Below, one piece after another: positions 17,278 through 25,700 of a stretch of DNA of 64,000 nt. The position numbers and the translations under genes are program-made. Source of the DNA: Bacillota bacterium (GTDB lineage: Bacteria > Bacillota > Clostridia > Acetivibrionales > DTU013); contig JAEZRE010000018.1 in assembly GCA_023412915.1 (NCBI GenBank), positions 124,001 to 188,000 of the forward strand, written 5' to 3'. Position 1 is the first letter of the stretch. Each line of letters starts with the position of its first letter. The notes beneath the pieces were generated by a model. The model worked only from the letters and a program-made list of their open reading frames with translations. It had not been told where the DNA came from and did not search any database.

Positions 17278-18561
17278 ATGTATGAAATAGACGCAAGGCT
17301 TTTGGAAAGAGAAAAGGCGGGAAAGCTCGTTATGGTAAGCCTCATCGGCTGCGGTCAGATGGGAACGGATATCATTGCGCAGGTGGATCAAATGAAAGGG
17401 ATGCAGATTCCCGTCATTGTCGACCTCGATACGAGCATTGCATTAAAATCGTTGGAGACGGCGGAATGCAAAAGGGAGTACCTGTGTACGAATGATTTTG
17501 CAGAAGCGGAAAAAGCAGTAGGAGAAGGAAAGCTGGTTATAACGAACGACTGGAAAATCGCCGTCCGCCTGCCCCAGATCGAGGCGGTCATAGACTGTAC
17601 AGGATCGCCTGTCATGGGAGCGACTATTACGTTGGAATGCATTAATTACAGGAAACACATCGTCATGATGAATGTGGAATGTGATATTACCGTAGGCCCG
17701 ATTTTAAGGCAAATGGCCCAGAATTCAGGCATAGTATACACTCTGGCGGCAGGCGACGAACCTGCGGCAATCATGGAACTCTACCGTTTTGCCAATGCGC
17801 TCGGCTTTACCGTGGTGTCGGCCGGAAAGGGGAAAAACAATCCTCTGGACCTGACCGCGACGCCCGACACGCTGGCAGAAAAAGCGAAGGCAAGGAATAT
17901 GAGCGCATACATGCTTTGCGAATTCGTCGACGGCTCCAAAACCGCCATTGAAATGGCGGCCGTATCAAATGCTACCGGACTGGTACCGGATATCCAGGGA
18001 ATGCATGGCGCAAAATCCACCGTGGATACGTTGAACAAGGTCTTTTGTCCGAAAAAGGACGGAGGCGTGCTCGACAGGGTCGGCGTAGTGGACTTTGCAA
18101 TCGGTGTCCACCCTGGTGTCTTCCTGACCATCACCACTGAAAACAAGAGGCTGCGTTCCTCCTTCATTCAGCGTGATATGGGCGATGGTCCATACTATAC
18201 GCTGTTCAGGCCATTCCATCTGTGTTCCATGGAAGTGCCCCTCACCGCTGCGCAGGCGGTGCTTTACGGAGAATCCTCCGGCCATCCGCTGAAAAAGCTT
18301 ACTTCCGAATGTATAGCTATCATGAAAAAGGATGGTAAGGCCGGAGACAAGCTGGACGGCATCGGAGGGTACTCCTATCGCGTAAGCATCGATTACGCCG
18401 AGGTGGCTGCAAAGGACGGAATGCTGCCTGCCGGTCTTGCAAAGGGAGCAGTCCTGAAAAGAGATGTGAAGGTCGGAGAAATACTGACCTATGATATGGT
18501 CGAGCTCAATGATACGGTATTGCTTCAGTTGCGCAAGATACAGGACAAAATCTGCATATGA
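17278..18561 (+). CDS. NAD(P)-dependent oxidoreductase with C-terminal SAF domain
   Basis: 427 aa. Homoserine-dehydrogenase-like Rossmann domain (SLIGCGQMGTDI near residue 22; ECITYRKH-like region and CDITVGPILRQMA further on), a catalytic domain with AAGDEPAAIMELYRFANALG, and a C-terminal SAF domain (GLAKGAVLKRDVKVGEILTY). The family is common beside carbohydrate genes but the reaction is poorly defined; SAF domains also occur in sugar-acid dehydratases. GAGGTG precedes the ATG. Real homoserine dehydrogenase function is unlikely in this context. Confidence 0.8.
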   Translation: MYEIDARLLEREKAGKLVMVSLIGCGQMGTDIIAQVDQMKGMQIPVIVDLDTSIALKSLETAECKREYLCTNDFAEAEKAVGEGKLVITNDWKIAVRLPQIEAVIDCTGSPVMGATITLECINYRKHIVMMNVECDITVGPILRQMAQNSGIVYTLAAGDEPAAIMELYRFANALGFTVVSAGKGKNNPLDLTATPDTLAEKAKARNMSAYMLCEFVDGSKTAIEMAAVSNATGLVPDIQGMHGAKSTVDTLNKVFCPKKDGGVLDRVGVVDFAIGVHPGVFLTITTENKRLRSSFIQRDMGDGPYYTLFRPFHLCSMEVPLTAAQAVLYGESSGHPLKKLTSECIAIMKKDGKAGDKLDGIGGYSYRVSIDYAEVAAKDGMLPAGLAKGAVLKRDVKVGEILTYDMVELNDTVLLQLRKIQDKICI

Positions 18562-18597
18562 CGCCGATCCGCATCAATTAACAGAGGGGGATATGTG

Positions 18598-20019
18598 ATG
18601 GACTACAGGGTAAAAATCGGCTTCGCGCCGACCAGAAGAACCATTTTCAGCATTGAAGACGCCTTAAAATACAAAGGGCTCATAGAGAAAAAGCTTTCGG
18701 ACATGGGCGTGGAATACGTTGATATAAACGATGTCAACGAGGAAGGCCTGCTGTGGCAGGACAGCGATGTTGGCAAGGTTATCGCCAAGTTCAAGGAAGA
18801 AAAAGTAGACGCGCTTTTCTTCCCCCATTGCAATTTTGGAACGGAATATCTGGTGGGAGAAGTCGCAAAAGCGCTGAATGTTCCCATACTACTGTGGGGT
18901 CCGAGAGATGAAGCGCCCCTGGCCGACGGGGCAAGGTTGAGGGATACCCAGTGCGGACTTTTTGCAACCGGAAAGGTTTTGAGGCGTTTCCGTCTTCCCT
19001 TTACTTACCTTCCGAACTGCAGGCTGGAGGATGAGGCGTTTGAAAGAGGTGTGCGGAATTTTATTGCCGCGGCGAATGTCGTCAAGGAATTTAAAAAGCT
19101 CCGTATTCTTCAGATTTCTACACGCCCCGCTCCATTCTGGACAATGATGTGCAATGAGGGAGAGCTACTTGAACGTTTTGGCATACAGATCAGACCGTTG
19201 TCCATGACGGAGTTCACACACCGGGTCCGGAAACTGGATGCTTCCAACGATCCAGAGGTGCTCGAAACCGTGCGGTTCATGAAGGAGAACATGGAAATAT
19301 GTGTGCCGGACGAGGCGGTGAAGACACTTGCGGCCTTGAAGGTATCCATGAAGAGGTTCGCTTCTGAATTTGAATGCGGCGCCATAGCCATTCAATGCTG
19401 GGATGCCCTGCAGCAGGAATTGCATGTCATGCCTTGCGTAGCGAACTCGCTGCTCACCGACGAGGGACTGCCCGTGGTCTGCGAAACCGACATACACGGC
19501 GCAGTCAGCGCTGTTATGGCTCAAGCTGCCGGAATGGGAAGAACACCTACTTTCTTTGTGGACTGGTCCGTACGCCATCCCTGGAATGAAAACGGAGAGT
19601 TGCTGCAGCACTGCGGTCCATGGCCCATATCTCTCGCAAAGGAAGGGACGAAGGCAAAGCTGGGCAGGCCGTTCGCATTCGATGAACACTGCCCGGGGTC
19701 CGTTATCGCCGAAATCAAGGGAGGAGAGATCTCCATTGTAAGGTTTGACGGGGACAACGGCGAATATTCCATGCTGCTGGGTAATGCCAGGGGCATCGAA
19801 GGGCCGAAAACCATCGGAACGTATCTCTGGATCGAGGTGGAGAACTGGTCCAGGCTGGAGCACAAGATTGTTACAGGGCCTTATGTTCACCATGCGGTCG
19901 GGATACATGGCGATATCGTTCCCGTTCTTTATGAAGCATGCAGGTATATTCCCGGTCTAAAGCCGGATTTGTATGACCCGATCCAGGATAAGGTGGAAGC
20001 CTGGCTGCGGGGAGAATAA
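18598..20019 (+). CDS. L-fucose isomerase-fold protein 2
   Basis: 473 aa, distantly related to the protein encoded at 9582-10994. Candidate metal ligands: Glu in VVCETDIHGAV, Asp 26 residues later in TFFVDWS, and C-terminal His in HHAVGIHGD. N-terminal Rossmann-like region with FFPHCNFGTEYL and LLWGPRDEAP. GTG at 18595 and ATG at 18598 are both possible; spacing from AGGGGG favours the ATG. Immediately precedes the FGGY kinase, as fucI or xylA precede their kinases, so it is the better candidate for producing the ketose that is phosphorylated. Confidence 0.75.
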   Translation: MDYRVKIGFAPTRRTIFSIEDALKYKGLIEKKLSDMGVEYVDINDVNEEGLLWQDSDVGKVIAKFKEEKVDALFFPHCNFGTEYLVGEVAKALNVPILLWGPRDEAPLADGARLRDTQCGLFATGKVLRRFRLPFTYLPNCRLEDEAFERGVRNFIAAANVVKEFKKLRILQISTRPAPFWTMMCNEGELLERFGIQIRPLSMTEFTHRVRKLDASNDPEVLETVRFMKENMEICVPDEAVKTLAALKVSMKRFASEFECGAIAIQCWDALQQELHVMPCVANSLLTDEGLPVVCETDIHGAVSAVMAQAAGMGRTPTFFVDWSVRHPWNENGELLQHCGPWPISLAKEGTKAKLGRPFAFDEHCPGSVIAEIKGGEISIVRFDGDNGEYSMLLGNARGIEGPKTIGTYLWIEVENWSRLEHKIVTGPYVHHAVGIHGDIVPVLYEACRYIPGLKPDLYDPIQDKVEAWLRGE

Positions 20020-20041
20020 TAAGCGGGTTGAGGTGAACGGT

Positions 20042-21547
20042 ATGTATTTGCTTGGACTTGATGTGGGAACAACTGGCACGAAGGCTGTTGTGTTCGATCC
20101 GGAGGGAAATATCAAGGGTTACGGATTTGAGGAATATGATGTTATATGCGAGAAGCCGGGGTATGCGGAACAGGACCCGGAGAAGGTCTGGAACCTGACC
20201 AAACAGGTGATCCGGAAGGCAGTCATGTATAGCGGCGTGAAAGAAATCGCGGCAATGAGCCTTTCTGTCCAGGGGGATGCTGTCATTCCTGTGGATAGAA
20301 ATTTGAAACCGCTTCACAATACGCTGCTTGGAATGGACTACCGATCGTCGCTTCAGAGCCGCAAATGCTCGGAGCTGTTCGGCGACAGGGAGCTTTTCCG
20401 CCTTACCGGCATGAGGCCCCATCCGATGAATTCCCTTACGAAAATTCTCTGGATCAGGGATAACATACCGGAGGTATACCAAGCCACCTACAAATTCATG
20501 ACGTACGCCGATTTTATTCTGTCCCGACTGGGCGCCGAGCCTTCCATCGACTATACGATGGCATCCAGGACCATGGCGTTTGACCTGGCAGAAAAAAAGT
20601 GGTCGAAAACCGTTCTCGACAAGACGGCAGTGGATGATAATCTGCTATCCAGGCCCGTACCGCCGGGTGAAACAGTGGGGAGAATCAACCCTGCCCTTGC
20701 CGTGGAACTGGGCCTGCCGAATAACGTCCTGCTGGTTTCCGGCGGCCATGACCAGACCTGTGCCGCTCTGGGAGCAGGTGTCGTGGAGGAAAGCATCGCC
20801 ATCGATTCCCATGGAACCGCGGAGGTCCTGTCCACTGCCTTCAACAAACCCGTATTGAACGACGGCATGTTCAACGGATACTATCCCTGTTACTGCCATG
20901 CTAAAAACGGGATGTACTTCACTTTTTCCTTGAACCATATCGGAGGGATCCTGCTTAAGTGGTACAGGGACAATCTGGGCTATGCGGAGGTCAGGGAGGC
21001 GGAAGAAAAGCAGGAGCCTGTTTACCGGCTAATGGAGGAGAAGGCGCCGGAAGGCCCTTCTTCCGTATTGGTGCTGCCCCATTTCAATGGAAGCGGCACT
21101 CCGTGGTGCGACCTGGATTCCAAAGGCGCTTTCGTCGGCTTGACAATGTCGACGACCAGACATGATATCGTCAAAGGAATTCTGGACAGCCTTACCTATG
21201 AGCTCCGCATGAACATGGAGACAATGAGAAGCGCGGGAATCAGCATCCGGGAGCTCAGATCCGTAGGGGGAGCGGCTCGGTCCGCAAAGTGGCTGCAGAT
21301 CAAGGCGGATATTACCGGATGTTCCGTTTCAACGCTCAGGGTCCGCGAGGCCGCTTGTCTTGGCGCGGCGCTTCTGGCCGGAACTGCGACGGGCTGCTAC
21401 TCCGATTTGAATGAAGCGGTGAAGCAAACCGTAGTCGTTCATCACAAATATGAGCCGGACAATAAAATGGCCAAATTGTATGAAGAGAAATATAGCGCAT
21501 ACAAAGATTTATATGATACACTGAAAAGTATAAATAAAAGGCTCTAA
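20042..21547 (+). CDS. FGGY-family carbohydrate kinase (xylulokinase-like)
   Basis: 501 aa. N-terminal phosphate-1 motif LGLDVGTTGTKAVVFD, central VSGGHDQTCAALGAG with the catalytic-type Asp, and C-terminal ATP motif SVGGAARSAKWLQIKADI. An open frame extends upstream into the preceding gene, but ATG 20042 has AGGTG nearby and gives the family N-terminus, so I use it. Phosphorylates a ketose or related sugar made by the isomerases. Substrate not deducible from sequence. Confidence 0.92.
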   Translation: MYLLGLDVGTTGTKAVVFDPEGNIKGYGFEEYDVICEKPGYAEQDPEKVWNLTKQVIRKAVMYSGVKEIAAMSLSVQGDAVIPVDRNLKPLHNTLLGMDYRSSLQSRKCSELFGDRELFRLTGMRPHPMNSLTKILWIRDNIPEVYQATYKFMTYADFILSRLGAEPSIDYTMASRTMAFDLAEKKWSKTVLDKTAVDDNLLSRPVPPGETVGRINPALAVELGLPNNVLLVSGGHDQTCAALGAGVVEESIAIDSHGTAEVLSTAFNKPVLNDGMFNGYYPCYCHAKNGMYFTFSLNHIGGILLKWYRDNLGYAEVREAEEKQEPVYRLMEEKAPEGPSSVLVLPHFNGSGTPWCDLDSKGAFVGLTMSTTRHDIVKGILDSLTYELRMNMETMRSAGISIRELRSVGGAARSAKWLQIKADITGCSVSTLRVREAACLGAALLAGTATGCYSDLNEAVKQTVVVHHKYEPDNKMAKLYEEKYSAYKDLYDTLKSINKRL

Positions 21548-21568
21548 ATTTTTCAGGGAGACAAGGAT

Positions 21569-22450
21569 ATGCCGATCACACTGAAAGGGAAAAACCTGGA
21601 ACTCATACCGCATAATTGCCTGATCAGACTACAGGCGATTTACGATTCACTCAAATCCGCAGAGAAAAAAGCGGCGGATCTCCTGCTGGACAGGCCGGAT
21701 TTCGTTTCCGAAGCTTCGATCATCGAGGCGGCGGGAGCGGCGGGATGTAGTGAAGCCACTCTGGTGAGGCTTGCCAGAAAGCTGGGGTATTGCGGATACC
21801 CGGAACTGAAAGCCTGCCTGCATCCGGACAATCGGCAGAATCCCATTCCCATGTACGCGGGAGTCACTGCGGAGGACTCCTGTGAAACTGTTGCGGAGAA
21901 GGTGTTCGAAGCATCCATACAGGCTCTGCACGATACGCTGGAAGCCATAGACAGGAACGAATACCGGAAGGCGGTCGACGCTGTGGCAGATGCCGGAAGC
22001 ATAGTTTTCTGCGGAGCCGGAGATGCTGCAAATGTGGCGCTTTCCGGATTTCAGAAGTTCGTCCGCACCGGCGCGCACGTTTATGCGTCGCCGGATCCGG
22101 ATATTCAGCTGATCACCGTATCCCACCTGAAAAAGAAGGATGTGGTCATTGCCATATCCCATTCGGGAAGGACAAAAAGCGTAGTCGATGTGGTCAAATA
22201 TGCAAAAGCCGCAGGTGTGACTGTAATCTGTATCACGAATTTTCCGGTTTCACCTCTTGCAAAAAATTCGGATATCGTCCTGCTGACAGCAGCTTTTGCA
22301 GAGCATCTCAAAGGCGAGGTCATGTCCAAGAGGGTTGCGGAGCTTTGCCTCTTGGAAAGCCTGTTTGTAAACGTTCTCCTGAAAAAGGGGAATACCTGCC
22401 TTGAAGGCCTGAAAAGGTCCAATGACGCTCTCGAAGTAAATAAGCTATAG
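21569..22450 (+). CDS. RpiR/MurR-family transcriptional regulator
   Basis: 293 aa. N-terminal HTH_6 (SLKSAEKKAADLLLDRPDF, then AGCSEATLVRLARKLGY) and C-terminal SIS domain (VFCGAGDAANVALSGFQKF, ISHSGRTKSVVDVVKYAK) that senses a sugar phosphate. Last gene of the island, 21 nt behind the kinase; likely feeds back on the operon through a pathway intermediate. Overlaps the convergent apgM by 6 nt. Confidence 0.92.
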   Translation: MPITLKGKNLELIPHNCLIRLQAIYDSLKSAEKKAADLLLDRPDFVSEASIIEAAGAAGCSEATLVRLARKLGYCGYPELKACLHPDNRQNPIPMYAGVTAEDSCETVAEKVFEASIQALHDTLEAIDRNEYRKAVDAVADAGSIVFCGAGDAANVALSGFQKFVRTGAHVYASPDPDIQLITVSHLKKKDVVIAISHSGRTKSVVDVVKYAKAAGVTVICITNFPVSPLAKNSDIVLLTAAFAEHLKGEVMSKRVAELCLLESLFVNVLLKKGNTCLEGLKRSNDALEVNKL

Positions 22451-23650
22451 GATAAACCGGTCCATAAGCGTACAACCTTTTTCAACGAATATACCGGTCC
22501 TCTGCGCCTGGAACTCGTCGTAGCCCGCAATTCCTGAGGGCATGCTCGAGCCTTTTCTGTATATGATGTACGGAACGGGTTCCGGGGTATGCGTCCTTAA
22601 TGAGAGCGGAGTCGGGTGGTCCGGCAGCACCATAATGCCGTAATCGTCGAATTCTTTCATACCTTCGAGCAACACTCCTACGATCTCACTATCGATTAGC
22701 TCTATGGAACGCACCTTGTTGTCGATTTCGTATCTGTGACCGCACTCGTCGGGCGCTTCCACGTGGACATAAACGAAATCCTTGCCGTTCCTGAGCTCCT
22801 TCAGCGCGGCTTCGGCCTTGCCCCTGAAGTTTGTATTTATATTGCCCGTAGCTCCTTCGACGTCAATAGAGTCAAGTCCGGCGCATATGCCGATTCCTTT
22901 TATGAGGTCGACTGCTGAGACAACAGAGCCTTTTATGCCGTATTTATCCGTGAATTTCGGGATCGCAGGCTTTTTCCCTTCGCCCCAGAGCCATATTGAA
23001 TTGGCAGGGCGCAGACCGCGTGCTATTCTGGCTTTGTTTACCGGATGATCCTTCAGCAGCTCATAGCTCTTCTTCTGCATTTCCAACATCATTTCACTGC
23101 TGTCTCCGGCAGGCAGATAGGATGAGATATTCTTTTCCAGTATGTCGTGTGGAGGCGTCATTTTCCTGCTGCCTCGGCCGTTATGCCAGACCATGCAGTG
23201 CCTGTAGCTTATTCCGGGATGAAATGTGATATCATCGTTCGAAAGGTATTTGTTTATTTCCTTTATCAATTCGGAGGCTTCGGCCGTAGAGATCTCATCG
23301 GAGCTGTAATCGACCATCGTAGCCGTTTCATAATTGCCTTCGACGGCCAGGTTGACAAGATTGCAACGGAAGGCGAGGTCGGTGTCGGACAGTTCGACGC
23401 CCATGCTTACTGCTTCGAGAGGCGATCTGCCTGTGTAATATTTATTCGGGTCGTAGCCCATGACTGAAAGGTTAGCTGAGTCGCTTCCCGGGGGTATCCC
23501 TTCCGGAATGGTTTTGACCATACCGATTTCACCGTTTGCGGCAAGATAATCTATATTCGGCTTTTTAGCGCATTGCAGGGGAGTCCTGTTTCCCAGCTGG
23601 GGCATTCGGTAGTCTGCCATTCCGTCGCCCAGAACAACTACGTATTTCAT
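22445..23650 (-). CDS. apgM: Cofactor-independent phosphoglycerate mutase (archaeal-type)
   Basis: 401 aa, alkaline-phosphatase superfamily. Motifs: VVLGDGMADY at the N-terminus (metal Asp), GSDSANLSVMGYDP with the phospho-acceptor Ser, HVEAPDECGH, and C-terminal VLPDHPTPL metal residues. Interconverts 3- and 2-phosphoglycerate in glycolysis; the family also includes phosphonopyruvate decarboxylase-like members. ATG at 23650. Not part of the sugar island. Confidence 0.92.
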   Translation of the reverse strand: MKYVVVLGDGMADYRMPQLGNRTPLQCAKKPNIDYLAANGEIGMVKTIPEGIPPGSDSANLSVMGYDPNKYYTGRSPLEAVSMGVELSDTDLAFRCNLVNLAVEGNYETATMVDYSSDEISTAEASELIKEINKYLSNDDITFHPGISYRHCMVWHNGRGSRKMTPPHDILEKNISSYLPAGDSSEMMLEMQKKSYELLKDHPVNKARIARGLRPANSIWLWGEGKKPAIPKFTDKYGIKGSVVSAVDLIKGIGICAGLDSIDVEGATGNINTNFRGKAEAALKELRNGKDFVYVHVEAPDECGHRYEIDNKVRSIELIDSEIVGVLLEGMKEFDDYGIMVLPDHPTPLSLRTHTPEPVPYIIYRKGSSMPSGIAGYDEFQAQRTGIFVEKGCTLMDRFIL

Positions 23651-23692
23651 ATGCTGTCAAATCTCCATTCTGTTTTCGAATAATCCGTCACC

Positions 23693-23722
23693 AATTATAC
23701 CATGATTTATCATGGTATAATT
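23693..23722. repeat. Perfect 13-bp inverted repeat in divergent intergenic region
   Basis: AATTATACCATGA - TTTA - TCATGGTATAATT. Each arm contains a TATAAT-like box facing outward, so it could be an operator or overlapping divergent promoter elements for apgM and the gene at 24084. Confidence 0.6.
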
Positions 23723-23792
23723 GCGCATCGCCGTTTTGCCATCCAAATATTCAAGGGCAAATTATCGGCGGCGCATAAATTCCGCCGGAGGC

Positions 23793-23825
23793 ATATAATA
23801 GCCTTACCTCGTAAGGCTATTATAT
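23793..23825. repeat. Perfect 15-bp inverted repeat
   Basis: Arms ATATAATAGCCTTAC / GTAAGGCTATTATAT with a 3-nt loop. No T run follows on either strand, so it is not an ordinary terminator. Confidence 0.6.
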
Positions 23826-23892
23826 CAAACTTTGAAATTCGTGGAAAGGATATTTACTGTTCCTGTAAATTGTCCGCGCATAATTCTTACTG

Positions 23893-24057
23893 TATAATAT
23901 AAACATATTATAACGAGGCGCAAAAGTATTTACCTCGTTGAAACGCTATAGAGGAAAGAAAATTTTTCTACAAACGAATAATTTTCTTTGAATTGACGCG
24001 TTACAGTCCGGCAAATAGTACATCATACGGATGAACCGGGTATATTGCGGTACCCGG
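23893..24057. other. Cluster of four further short inverted repeats
   Basis: TATAATAT/ATATTATA (23893-23912), AACGAGG/CCTCGTT (23912-23939), AAAGAAAATT/AATTTTCTTT (23955-23989) and CCGGGTA/TACCCGG (24036-24057). Together with the two stronger palindromes upstream they fill the 433-nt gap between apgM and the next gene, which contains no convincing coding sequence. A structured leader or non-coding RNA is possible. Confidence 0.45.
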
Positions 24058-24083
24058 GGTAAGAAAGGTCCCAGGTGAAAGGC

Positions 24084-25700
24084 ATGAATAGGAAAGCACT
24101 GGCTGTTATTGTTATTCTGACAGTATTACTGCTCGCAGCGTTATTCGTATATTATGATCACAAGCTTGTTGACAATTTCGTACAAACGGCAGAGGAGCAG
24201 CAAACACCGGAGGCTTCGAATACGGGCGTCGATGGAACAGCTATCGGCGGAACTGCCGTCGCCGATGCCGCCGGCGCGGATGCCGCCGGGGAGAATTCGA
24301 CAGTTTCGCAGGCAGGCGACGGCGCAAATACAGCCGGACAGCCGCCGGCGCCAGAACCTGTGCTTAACGCCGAGAAGGTCGACGTCAGGTACAACTCGCC
24401 CGAATACGATCTGAAGCTCGACCTGAGCGAGAGCCCGGATAAGAAAACCTTCATCCGGATGAAATACTATCTTGACGGGTCGGAAAGGATAAACGAGCTT
24501 GCTGAGGACAGTCTGCCGGAGCTGGCGGGGCTTTTTGAAAAAAGGAAAGAGAACGCTGGTACCGAGGGCGGCTACAAAATATCTCAAGCCTTGCTAAACC
24601 CTGTTTTCGGGCAGCTTTACATACTTATAAACGACGTGCCTCCGGGAGAATATATGCAGTCCTCCTTTTACATGATCGATCTTAAGGATTTGTCGGTAAA
24701 GAAGCTTTTTTACTATCCCGGGAAATATGGGGAAATGGAGTTCAACAAGGACTTCAGCCTTTTGGCGTACAGCTTCGGGGATCCTCCGGTATTGAGCGTC
24801 CACCAGGAAGACAACCTGGTCGAGGTTTTTGACTGTAAAAATACAGAATACGCGGTGAAGGGAAACCTGTTTTTGCCTGAACAGCACATCATCGGGACAA
24901 ACAGCAGCAAGGACGTTTTATACGACTTCTGGTTCGAAGGGTGGAATACCCAAAAGGTGCTGAAGCTGAAAATGGGTATGCGGCCGCTGAACGCTCCGGA
25001 TACCGAACCGGTCCTGAAAGAGGTGCTGTACGATATTTCGAGGAATCTTCTGCTTGATATGAACGGCGGAGAATTGAAACACGAGGTTCCGGACAATTCG
25101 GCGGCCTCCTCCATATCCACGGAAGAATCGGACGAAGGTTCGGACAATGAGCCTGAAAAGAGCAGCATGACGGGAAACGGCACAAATGCTGGCCAAACCG
25201 GCAGCAAGACTACTACGGACCGGACGGACGGCAAGACGACCGCAGGGAGCCAAACCGGGGACGGCACAACCGGCAATCCGGGCAAGGTCGGTTCGGATTC
25301 CGCCGTGAAGCCCACGGATTCAGAGCCCTTAAAGGTGTTGAAAAATTTCTATATTAATCTGAACTCCGCAGACACATATACAAAGGCAATGGATATGCTT
25401 GACGACGGCTTTGTTCTCAAGCTGGGCATGCTCGAACAATTCGGAGTTACCGCGATAAATAAAAAAGACATATCCTCCGAATATAACGAAGATAACATAA
25501 ACTTGTACAGCGAATTGTTAAAGGCGGCAAACTTTGATACAATTGCAAAGGAAAATACCAAAGGCAGTCTCAGTACGATAGCCTACTACCAGGTCATGAG
25601 CCTTGGGGAGGCTTCGCATGAGAGACAGTACCTTTCCGCGCAGCTCAGGCTTGCGGACGGCAAGTGGAAAATCACATTGATAGAGGACGGGGTCAAATAA
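24084..25700 (+). CDS. Membrane-anchored extracytoplasmic protein of unknown function
   Basis: About 538 aa. N-terminal TM/signal anchor (KALAVIVILTVLLLAALFVYY), then an Ala/Gly/Thr-rich low-complexity stretch to about residue 90, a beta-rich central domain, a second Thr/Ser/Gly-rich linker around 340-410, and a C-terminal domain of about 120 residues (VLKNFYINLNSADTYTKAMD ... KWKITLIEDG) with an NTF2/DUF4829-like feel. ATG 24084 is preferred over GTG 24075, which lies inside the ribosome binding site. Stop overlaps the tcdA start (TAATG). I do not recognise a function. Confidence 0.8.
   Translation: MNRKALAVIVILTVLLLAALFVYYDHKLVDNFVQTAEEQQTPEASNTGVDGTAIGGTAVADAAGADAAGENSTVSQAGDGANTAGQPPAPEPVLNAEKVDVRYNSPEYDLKLDLSESPDKKTFIRMKYYLDGSERINELAEDSLPELAGLFEKRKENAGTEGGYKISQALLNPVFGQLYILINDVPPGEYMQSSFYMIDLKDLSVKKLFYYPGKYGEMEFNKDFSLLAYSFGDPPVLSVHQEDNLVEVFDCKNTEYAVKGNLFLPEQHIIGTNSSKDVLYDFWFEGWNTQKVLKLKMGMRPLNAPDTEPVLKEVLYDISRNLLLDMNGGELKHEVPDNSAASSISTEESDEGSDNEPEKSSMTGNGTNAGQTGSKTTTDRTDGKTTAGSQTGDGTTGNPGKVGSDSAVKPTDSEPLKVLKNFYINLNSADTYTKAMDMLDDGFVLKLGMLEQFGVTAINKKDISSEYNEDNINLYSELLKAANFDTIAKENTKGSLSTIAYYQVMSLGEASHERQYLSAQLRLADGKWKITLIEDGVK

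Noticed and set aside
17278..18561. True homoserine dehydrogenase
   Set aside because: Has a C-terminal SAF domain instead of an ACT domain and lies in a sugar operon with no threonine genes.
23702..23902. 66-codon plus-strand frame upstream of 24084
   Set aside because: It runs through the palindromes and has no ribosome binding site.
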